Shown here in pieces: positions 1 through 5,800 of a DNA stretch of 7,081 nt (positions are counted from its first letter, which is position 1; the number at the start of each line of letters is the position of its first letter). The notes beneath the pieces are model-generated. The model was not told the DNA's origin. It worked only from the letters and a program-made list of their open reading frames with translations, and did no database searches. The stretch lies in assembly GCA_947455845.1 (NCBI GenBank), contig CANGQE010000072.1:1-7081 (forward strand). The letters are read 5' to 3'. The translations under genes and the position numbers were made by a program. Source of the stretch: Rickettsiales bacterium. Its GTDB lineage: Bacteria > Pseudomonadota > Alphaproteobacteria > Rickettsiales > UBA1997.

Positions 1-20
1 GTCCCCCCACCCACTAAATG

Positions 21-31
21 CCCCCCCCCCC
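21..31. repeat. Homopolymer run of 11 C
   Basis: Eleven consecutive C residues, preceded at 3-12 by another C-rich stretch interrupted by one A. It lies in the non-coding 1-155 segment, which has no gene that I can support. Long mononucleotide runs are prone to slippage and to sequencing or assembly error, so the exact length is uncertain. No function is assigned. Confidence 0.7.
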
Positions 32-100
32 GCTCGACCAGCGAACTTCTTATTCCGAATTGAAGTTAAAACTTAGATCAAAGTACGTTGGTACATTTCT

Positions 101-146
101 AATTCTTAATTCTTAATTCTAAATTCTTAATTCTTAATTCTTAATT
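101..146. repeat. Heptanucleotide tandem array AATTCTT, about 6.5 copies
   Basis: Six consecutive 7-base units start at 101, 108, 115, 122, 129 and 136, followed by a partial unit at 143-146. Five are exact AATTCTT; the unit at 115 ends in A instead of T. The array ends 9 bases before the thiS start codon, so it occupies the place of the 5' untranslated region and probably part of the promoter. The repeat carries TAA in the thiS frame, so it is not translated with thiS. A tandem repeat this close to a start could alter expression through copy-number change; that is inference. Confidence 0.9.
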
Positions 147-155
147 TCCCCCAAC

Positions 156-365
156 ATGTCGAAAATAAAAATAATTCTAAATGGCGAAGAGAAATTCTTA
201 GCGCGAGTGATGAATGTGGCGGAGTTGATTTCTGATTTGGAGTTGGATGTGAAAAAAATTGCGGTGGAGAAGGATTTGGAGATTGTGAATCCGGATCAAT
301 TTTTAGAGGTGATGGTGGAGGAGGGGAGTCGTTTGGAGATTGTGCATTTTATTGGGGGTGGTTAG
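156..365 (+). CDS. thiS: Sulfur carrier protein ThiS (thiamine biosynthesis)
   Basis: Small ubiquitin-fold protein of 69 residues, the usual size for ThiS. In the known pathway ThiF adenylates its C-terminal glycine, the tail becomes a thiocarboxylate, and ThiG uses it as sulfur donor for the thiazole moiety of thiamine in the cytoplasm. Visible support: an N-terminal strand with the typical ILNGEE segment (residues 7-12), a central AVEKDLEIV segment (36-44), the late EEGSRLEIVHFIGG segment (55-68), and a flexible glycine tail ending in three Gly. E. coli ThiS ends in two; from memory the three-Gly ending occurs in alphaproteobacterial homologues. The ATG at 156 gives a full-length match and the frame is closed by TAA at 135-137. 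No Shine-Dalgarno is visible: the bases before the ATG are C-rich. ThiF, ThiG and ThiO are not in the window. It is convergent with the gene at 417-1040. Confidence 0.9.
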   Translation: MSKIKIILNGEEKFLARVMNVAELISDLELDVKKIAVEKDLEIVNPDQFLEVMVEEGSRLEIVHFIGGG

Positions 366-367
366 TA

Positions 368-402
368 CAGTTGTCAGTTAGCAATTATCAGTTAACAGTT
401 TA
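368..402 (+). repeat. Heptanucleotide array, CARTTAN family, 5 units
   Basis: Five adjacent 7-base units at 368, 375, 382, 389 and 396 read CAGTTGT, CAGTTAG, CAATTAT, CAGTTAA and CAGTTTA. The array starts three bases after the thiS stop and fills the convergent gap to the 207-residue gene. It shares the 13-mer CAGTTAGCAATTA with the array at 1550-1584. No GC-rich hairpin with a T run is present, so this is not a standard terminator although it sits where one would be expected. Confidence 0.8.
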
Positions 403-416
403 GGTGTTAAAATAGT

Positions 417-1040
417 CTAGTCTTTGCGATTATAGCTCAGGGAGCCAGATGACCCGCGACCACGGCCTTGTTGCGGAGATGCTAAGGTGGTGCTTTCGTT
501 AATAGGACTCATTGTTACTGAAGGTGTTTCTTTTCCTAAAACGGGATTATCTCTATTCGCAACTCTTATTACTTCCAGCTCTTTGAATTTCTTTTCTCCG
601 CCTACAGTGGCGTAAGATTCTACATTTGTCGGATCTTCAAAGTCGCCATCGGTAGTGTTACCGTAACCGGCTTCATCTTGTCTTGCGGCCCAGCTGCCGC
701 GCACAAAATCTGCGGTATCGTACCATGCAAACATCGAAGATTCTAAGGATGATGTAACGAAGCTTTTGTAACTTTTTAATCTTTCTTCCCAGCCGGCTTG
801 TACTTTTTTTACCGTGCTATTGTCGAATGTTCTAATCAATTTAGTGTGAGCTACTTGTCCTACCTCTAATGCAGCTCTTCCAACTAAGCTTAAGGCTCCG
901 CCTACTACGAATAAAGATGGCCCTAAAGCAAGCGAGGCGCCAAATTTTATGGCTTTGGAAATTGGGTTATTCCATAAAAAATCTCCCAACTTTCCTATTG
1001 CATTAAGTGTTTTCCCCACTCCTTTGCCAATGTTAGCCAA
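417..1040 (-). CDS. Hypothetical protein, 207 aa, one possible membrane segment and disordered tail
   Basis: I do not recognise this protein. It begins with TTG (complement of 1038-1040), not ATG. An AGAGG Shine-Dalgarno eight bases upstream, overlapping the yajQ stop, supports this start, and no ATG or GTG with comparable context is seen before the next upstream stop. Residues 1-30 are basic and Gly/Lys-rich. Residues about 31-57 form a hydrophobic, small-residue stretch (AIKFGASLALGPSLFVVGGA at 30-49, continuing through LSLVG) that could be a membrane helix or hairpin. Residues 60-125 look amphipathic with aromatic residues (WEERLKSYKSF, MFAWYDTADFVRGSW). From about 125 the chain is polar, rich in Gly, Ser, Thr, Asn and Pro, and probably unstructured, ending in a Gly/Arg/Ser-rich tail. 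No signal-peptide cleavage motif or enzyme motif is visible. The 11-base gap after yajQ suggests shared transcription and coupled translation. Membrane association is inference only. Confidence 0.75.
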   Translation of the reverse strand: MANIGKGVGKTLNAIGKLGDFLWNNPISKAIKFGASLALGPSLFVVGGALSLVGRAALEVGQVAHTKLIRTFDNSTVKKVQAGWEERLKSYKSFVTSSLESSMFAWYDTADFVRGSWAARQDEAGYGNTTDGDFEDPTNVESYATVGGEKKFKELEVIRVANRDNPVLGKETPSVTMSPINESTTLASPQQGRGRGSSGSLSYNRKD

Positions 1041-1048
1041 TTTAAGTA

Positions 1049-1053
1049 CCTCT
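1049..1053 (-). promoter_or_regulatory. Ribosome binding site AGAGG for the TTG-started 207-aa gene
   Basis: On the minus strand AGAGG overlaps the TAG stop of yajQ and lies eight bases before the TTG at 1040-1038. Sequence and spacing are close to ideal for a Shine-Dalgarno site. It is the only clear one in the window and is the main reason for accepting the TTG start. Overlap with the upstream stop points to termination-reinitiation coupling. Confidence 0.7.
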
Positions 1054-1543
1054 AGTCGCGGAAGTTAATATATTGCAGCGGAATGTCGTAACTACTGCTG
1101 CGTAAAAAAGTCATTACTTCTTGTAAATCGTCACGCTTCTTGCCATCAACGCGGATTTCATCAGCTTTGATTGAAGCCTGAACTTTTAACTTCGCATCTT
1201 TAATTTGTTTAACAATCTTTTTAGCGGTTTCTTGCTCAATGCCGTTTTTTAATTTCACTTCTTGGCGCATCATATTGCCGCCGGCCTTTTCTTCTTTTTG
1301 AAAATCGAAAGCCTTGGGATCAATGCCGCGCTTCAGTGCAAACACGCGCAGTGATTCACCAATTTGACCAAGCTTAAATTCGCTTTCAGCAGTGAGGTTG
1401 ATCAAATTATCTTTATTCTTGAACTCCACTGTAAAAACCGCCCCTTTAAAATCGTAGCGGTTAGTGAGTTCACGCAGTACGGAATTTACTGCATTGTCCA
1501 TTTCTTGGAGATTTATTTTGGAAACGATGTCGAAGCTAGGCAT
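1052..1543 (-). CDS. yajQ: YajQ family nucleotide / cyclic di-GMP binding protein
   Basis: Full-length 163 residues, the same length as E. coli YajQ. Characteristic segments are MPSFDIVSKI at the N terminus, NRYDFKGA (28-35), the ALKRGIDPKAF region (69-79), VKLKNGIEQETAKKIVKQIK (96-115), the DAKLKVQASIKADEIRV strand pair (116-132), GKKRDDLQEVM (134-144) and the terminal YINFRD. YajQ proteins have two ferredoxin-like domains. Known members bind nucleotides or tRNA, and a Xanthomonas homologue binds c-di-GMP and acts with a transcription factor in virulence; which role applies here cannot be read from the sequence. The ATG at 1543-1541 matches the conserved N terminus exactly. No Shine-Dalgarno precedes it (AATCCCT then ATG), and a heptanucleotide array begins six bases upstream. 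It is followed 11 bases later by the 207-residue gene. Confidence 0.95.
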   Translation of the reverse strand: MPSFDIVSKINLQEMDNAVNSVLRELTNRYDFKGAVFTVEFKNKDNLINLTAESEFKLGQIGESLRVFALKRGIDPKAFDFQKEEKAGGNMMRQEVKLKNGIEQETAKKIVKQIKDAKLKVQASIKADEIRVDGKKRDDLQEVMTFLRSSSYDIPLQYINFRD

Positions 1544-1549
1544 AGGGAT

Positions 1550-1584
1550 TAATTATCAATTAACAGTTAGCAATTAACAGTGGG
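1550..1584 (+). repeat. Heptanucleotide array, CARTTAN family, plus orientation
   Basis: Five adjacent 7-base units at 1550, 1557, 1564, 1571 and 1578 read TAATTAT, CAATTAA, CAGTTAG, CAATTAA and CAGTGGG; the first and last deviate from the consensus. It is the left half of the yajQ-metZ gap and lies immediately upstream of the yajQ start. It faces a second array in opposite orientation at 1606-1640. Confidence 0.8.
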
Positions 1585-1625
1585 GGGTTGCGATCAATTT
1601 ACAGTTAAACTGTTAATTGATAATT
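1551..1625. repeat. 18-bp perfect inverted repeat between metZ and yajQ
   Basis: The arm at 1551-1568 is the exact reverse complement of 1608-1625, with a 39-base spacer. Both arms are built from CARTTAN heptads in opposite orientation. A transcript from either strand could fold into an 18-bp AT-rich stem between the metZ stop and the yajQ start. It might lower read-through or stabilise mRNA ends. No U tract typical of an intrinsic terminator follows, so no terminator call is made. Confidence 0.85.
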
Positions 1626-1640
1626 GTTAACTGTTAATTT
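1606..1640 (-). repeat. Heptanucleotide array, CARTTAN family, minus orientation
   Basis: Read on the minus strand from 1640 the units are AAATTAA, CAGTTAA, CAATTAT, CAATTAA and CAGTTTA. The first heptad contains the metZ stop codon: its last three bases (1636-1634) are the TAA. The array therefore overlaps the 3' end of a coding sequence and supplies its termination codon. Confidence 0.8.
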
Positions 1641-2830
1641 AAGGCTTGCCCCAAATCCGCAATCAAATCATCGACATGTTCCAATCCAACCGACAGGCGG
1701 CACATTGATTCGGTGATGCCGATTTTTTCTTGGTCGTCGCGGCTCATGTTCGAGTGGGTGGTGGTTGCGGGGTGGGTGATTAGGGATTTGGCATCTCCCA
1801 GATTGTTAGAAATATCAACCAGTTGCAGGCGATTCATGAAAGCGAAAGTTGCAGTTTTGCCGCCTTTAACTTCGAAGGCCAGCATGGCGCCGCCGTTGAC
1901 CATTTGTTTTTTAGCTACTTCAAATTGTGGGTGAGATTTTAAAGTCGGGTACAAAACGCGCGCAATTTTTGGATGTGATTCTAAAAATTCGGCAATTTTT
2001 TGGGCATTAGCGCAATGTCTTTCGATGCGTAAAGCAAAAGTTTCCAGAGATTTTAAAACGATCCAAGCATTGAAAGGACTCATTGCCGGTCCGGTGTGGC
2101 GGTGGAATGGTAGTAAAACTTCTTTAATAAATTGCTCTTTGCCTAAAACGCAACCGCCAAGGCTACGACCTTGTCCATCCATGTGTTTGGTGGTGGAATA
2201 GACTACAACGTCAGCACCAAGTTCTAAAGATTTTTGGCAGTAAGGTGAGGCAAAAATATTGTCGACAATCAGGCAGGCGTTATTTTTTTTGCAGAGGTCG
2301 GCGACGAATTTAATGTCGACAATTTCTAGATTAGGATTGGCCGGAGTTTCAATAAAAACAACTTTGGTGTTGGCTTTGAAAGCAGCTTTCCAAGCTTCGT
2401 GATCTGTGCCTTCAACCAAAGTTACCTCAATGCCGTAATTGGGTAAAATTTTGGTGGCGATGTGAAAGCAAGAGCCGAATAAAACTTTTGAAGCAATAAA
2501 ATGATCACCTGTTTTTACTTGGCACATGATTGCCGCAAAAACTGCGGCCATGCCGCTGGCCATTACACAGGCAGCTTCCGAGCCTTCGAGTAAGGATAAT
2601 TTATCTTCCAACATTTTTAGAGTTGGGTTTAAGTAGCGTGAGTAAACATATCCCGGAGCTTCGCCGTTGAAGCGGCTTTCGGCAACTTCGGCAGAATTGT
2701 AAGCGAAACCGGAGTTGAAGAAAATTGCTTCGGAAGTTTCACCGAAGTTAGAGCGGATTGTCCCGCCGCGAACCATTTGGGTTTCGAGTTGGAGATTTTT
2801 GAAGTCGATGTCTTTGTTTTTGTAAGTCAT
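1634..2830 (-). CDS. metZ: O-succinylhomoserine sulfhydrylase (methionine biosynthesis)
   Basis: PLP-dependent Cys/Met metabolism enzyme of 398 residues from the chosen ATG. It condenses O-succinylhomoserine with sulfide to give homocysteine in the cytoplasm, bypassing cystathionine. Visible motifs (numbered from this ATG): VRGGTIRSNFGETSEAIF (20-37); YSRYLNPT (63-70), whose Tyr and Arg contact the cofactor phosphate in the family; SGMAA (92-96); IVDNIFASP (188-196) with the PLP-ring Asp190; STTKHMDGQGRSLGG (212-226) with the Schiff-base Lys215; and CRLSVGLEHVDDL (377-389) with the substrate-carboxylate Arg378. KHxDGQGRxLGG favours MetZ over MetB, MetC or MetY. The frame stays open to a TTG at 2896 and an ATG at 2887, but those starts would overlap the upstream RTX gene and translate a palindrome; the ATG at 2830 fits the family N terminus better. 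No Shine-Dalgarno is seen (CCCCC precedes the ATG). The stop codon lies in a heptad repeat. Confidence 0.92.
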   Translation of the reverse strand: MTYKNKDIDFKNLQLETQMVRGGTIRSNFGETSEAIFFNSGFAYNSAEVAESRFNGEAPGYVYSRYLNPTLKMLEDKLSLLEGSEAACVMASGMAAVFAAIMCQVKTGDHFIASKVLFGSCFHIATKILPNYGIEVTLVEGTDHEAWKAAFKANTKVVFIETPANPNLEIVDIKFVADLCKKNNACLIVDNIFASPYCQKSLELGADVVVYSTTKHMDGQGRSLGGCVLGKEQFIKEVLLPFHRHTGPAMSPFNAWIVLKSLETFALRIERHCANAQKIAEFLESHPKIARVLYPTLKSHPQFEVAKKQMVNGGAMLAFEVKGGKTATFAFMNRLQLVDISNNLGDAKSLITHPATTTHSNMSRDDQEKIGITESMCRLSVGLEHVDDLIADLGQALN

Positions 2831-2847
2831 GGGGGCAGGGTTTGTCA

Positions 2848-2866
2848 CCCCGTCTTTACGACGGGG
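2848..2866. repeat. GC-rich palindrome (7-bp stem, 5-base loop) at the RTX-metZ junction
   Basis: CCCCGTC at 2848-2854 pairs perfectly with GACGGGG at 2860-2866 around the loop TTTAC. The TAA stop of the RTX gene (2858-2856) sits inside the loop, and the metZ ATG begins 17 bases beyond the element. It resembles short REP-type or Rickettsia-type palindromic elements in form; membership of any named family is not shown here. No T run follows on either strand, so it does not look like an intrinsic terminator. Confidence 0.75.
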
Positions 2867-5800
2867 CGAAGTTAAAATCACTTTCATCCAAAGCAATATT
2901 GCCAGTCAGTTTTAGCATAAAAGTGTGATCTGAATTTTCAATTACAGTTGTGCCATTGTCGAAATGATAAATCAAGGTACTAGCATCAGTTGAGTTGGTA
3001 TTGCTGGTAATGTTGGTAAAGTTGAGGCCGGAGAAGCTGATGCTGTCTTCGCCTTTGGTAAAGTCAGTGATTAAATCGCTGCTACTGATGGTTGAATCAG
3101 AAAGGCTGCTGAAATTAAAGATGTCGCTGCCTGCTCCGCCGGTTAAAATATCAGCTCCGGCGCCGCCGATTAAAGTATCGTCGCCAATGTAGCCTTTAAT
3201 AATATCGTTGTCGGTGCCGCCCGACATGATGTCGTCACCGCGGCCACCGACAATTTGATCATTACCGCTATCGCCATTGAGAATATCGTCGCCATCATTG
3301 CTCCATAAAACATCATCGCCATTGCCGCCATTTAGGGTGACGTTGCCGTAAGTGAAATCTAGAGATGATAAATCGATTAAATCGTCACCATCTTCGCCAT
3401 TAATAATTTCAATACCGGAAAGGCGGGAGCTATTTTTGCTGGGGTTAAGTGACATTAAATTATCCAAGAAGATGCCGTCACTATTGTTGGTTAGGTTAAT
3501 TGTATCAATGCCATCTTGACCATCAAAAGCGTCAAAGTTGATGAGTTTACTTTCGATAACAAGCAAGTCTTCAGTGTAGTAATTCAATGATAGGAAATTA
3601 GAGTGCCAACTCTCATCCCCGACAAATTGCATAACGTCATCATCTTGGCTGCCGATTAATAAATCGGGGCTACCGTTAATCCCGCTAACAGTGCCATTGA
3701 TTGCTTGAATGATATTGGCGTCCTCATCACCTTCTAACTCTTTGTCGGTTATTAGGTTGAATTTGGTTTCGATGGTGGTGGTGCCGTCAGTGGCAGTAAG
3801 GCTAATAATTTTAAAACCGTAATCGGCATCAGTGGGAATTCCCGTCAATTCTAAAGTTTCGGCGTTAAAGCTTAACCAAGATGGCAATTCGGAACCATCG
3901 GCAGTTTGAACTGTGATTTGTAAGGCACTGTGATCAACATTGGTAAATAACGTACCAAGATTGTAGCTGAAATTTTTATCGATCTGAGCTTGCTTGGAGC
4001 CGATTTTATTTGGAAGTGTAATAGCGTCGTAGATCGGCAAGATATTCAAGTTGATGGAGGCAGTTGCTGTTTTATTGCCGCTATCTTTGATCTGGTAAGA
4101 GATCGAATCGCTGCCGTTATAATCTTTATTAGGAGTATAAGTTAAGGTGCGGTTGTTAAAATTTACCGAGATCGAACCGTTAGATGGAGTGGCGAAAACT
4201 ATCTTACTTTCGGTAAGATTTTGAATAGCGGTTCCATCTTCAATGTCAGAATCATTGGCAAAAATATCAGCAAAGCTAATGGTGATGGCCTGATCTTCAT
4301 TGGTGGTGAAATTATCTGCAACGGCAACGGGAGCGAAGTTACTTAAAGTAGAATTTATGTTTACCGTAGCGCTGCTGGTAAGGCCGGCGGAGTCGGTAAT
4401 AGTGTAAGTAAAATAATCGGTTCCGATATAATCTTGCTCGACTTGATATAAGAAAGAGCCGTCGGCAGGGTTGATTGAAACTGTGCCGTAAAGAGGGTTG
4501 GTGAAGCTAATAATATTGCTGGCAAATAATACGTCTTCAATATCGGTATCATTATTTAGAGCTGTGAGTCTGGTTAAAGTGTGATCAAAAACGGTAAAGC
4601 TGTCATTTTGGGCAATTGGCGCATCATTTATCGCATTAACGGTGGCGTTAACGGTAAAGTTGCTCAAGGCTCCATTGGCATCTTTCAAAGTAACATTGAT
4701 ACGATCGATGCCGTTAAAATTGCTATTGCCAAGGTAGGAAATTTGATTGCCCACAATTGCAGCAGTGCCGCTTTCTGCTGAGATGGCGGTGATTTCTAAA
4801 GTATCATTTTCAGGATCATAAAAATAATCAGAAATATTAATCAGCGCAGAGGTGTCTTCGTTAAAAGATAAGTGGCTACCGGTAATTACTTTTGGTGCGT
4901 CATTAACATCATTAACGGTTATGGCAACCGTGGAAACATTAGAAACTAAGCCTCCGCTATCGGTAATAGTATATTTGAAACTATCGCTGCCGTCGTAATC
5001 TAAATCGGGATTATAATATATTTTACCATCAGATTGAATAGTAACCGAGCCATGAGCTGGGCCTTCAGTAATGTTGATAATGCTGCTGGCAATGAATCCG
5101 GTTTCGATATCGGAATCATTGTTGGTAATGTCGATTAGAATAGCTTGGTCTTCATTGGTTGTCGCAGAATCATCGATGCTAATCGGTGCATCATTGACGG
5201 GAAGAATAGTAAGAGAAATGGTTTTAGTGTCAGTGCCGCCTTTATTGTCAGTAATGGAATATTGAAAAGAGTCGGTGCCGTTAAAGTTAGAATTAGGTGT
5301 GTAAATAATTTCGCCATTAGCAATTGATACTGAGCCGTAATTAGGGTTAGCGGCGTAGCTAATCGATAATGTAGTATCTCCGTCAATATCGTTGGAACTC
5401 TTCAAGGCATCAATTTCTAAAGATTCATCTTCATTTAATGCTAGGCTTAAATCACTAGCAGTTGGTGCATCGTTGGTTGGAAGAATATTGAGAGTAATAT
5501 TTTTACTTTGCGTAGCTCCTAAATTGTCTAAGTAAGAAATTACAAATGAATCGCTGCCGTTGTAATTGGTGTTTGGAGTGTAAATAATATTGCCGTCACT
5601 ATCTTGATTAACGCTGCCATTTACAGGGTTGCCAAGCGAAATAATGCTGGAATAGACAGAAGTTTGATCGTCTGAATTTAGTAATTTAATTTTTACTGAA
5701 CTGTCTTCGTTGGTAATAGCGTAGCCATTTACTGAGTAAGAAAAAGATTCTAAATCTGCGCTAGTAACGTTAGATAAATTAAATTTTTCACCATTAGCAA

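Noticed and set aside
59..116. Sigma-70-like promoter for thiS (TTGAAG near 60)
   Set aside because: No acceptable -10 box at the right spacing; the AT-rich heptad array gives many chance matches.
101..146. CRISPR array
   Set aside because: Units are only 7 bases and contiguous, with no spacers.
1364..1552. Short open frame antisense to yajQ
   Set aside because: It lies opposite a clearly conserved gene and encodes no recognisable protein.
1713..1934. Short open frame antisense to metZ
   Set aside because: It is opposite conserved MetZ coding sequence and shows no family features.
156..2830. A sulfur-metabolism gene cluster linking thiS and metZ
   Set aside because: The genes are on opposite strands and separated by yajQ and an unrelated gene, with no shared control visible; proximity is likely chance.
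2848..2866. Intrinsic terminator for the RTX gene
   Set aside because: The stem is short and the stop codon sits in its loop. No U-rich tract follows on either strand.
1634..2896. TTG at 2896 or ATG at 2887 as the metZ start
   Set aside because: Both would overlap the 3' end of the RTX gene and translate a palindrome. The ATG at 2830 gives the expected MetZ N terminus. Not fully excluded, since neither option has a Shine-Dalgarno.
2995..5386. Several 60-83 codon open frames on both strands within the RTX gene
   Set aside because: They are by-products of the repetitive RTX and cadherin-like coding sequence; none has protein-like features or initiation signals.
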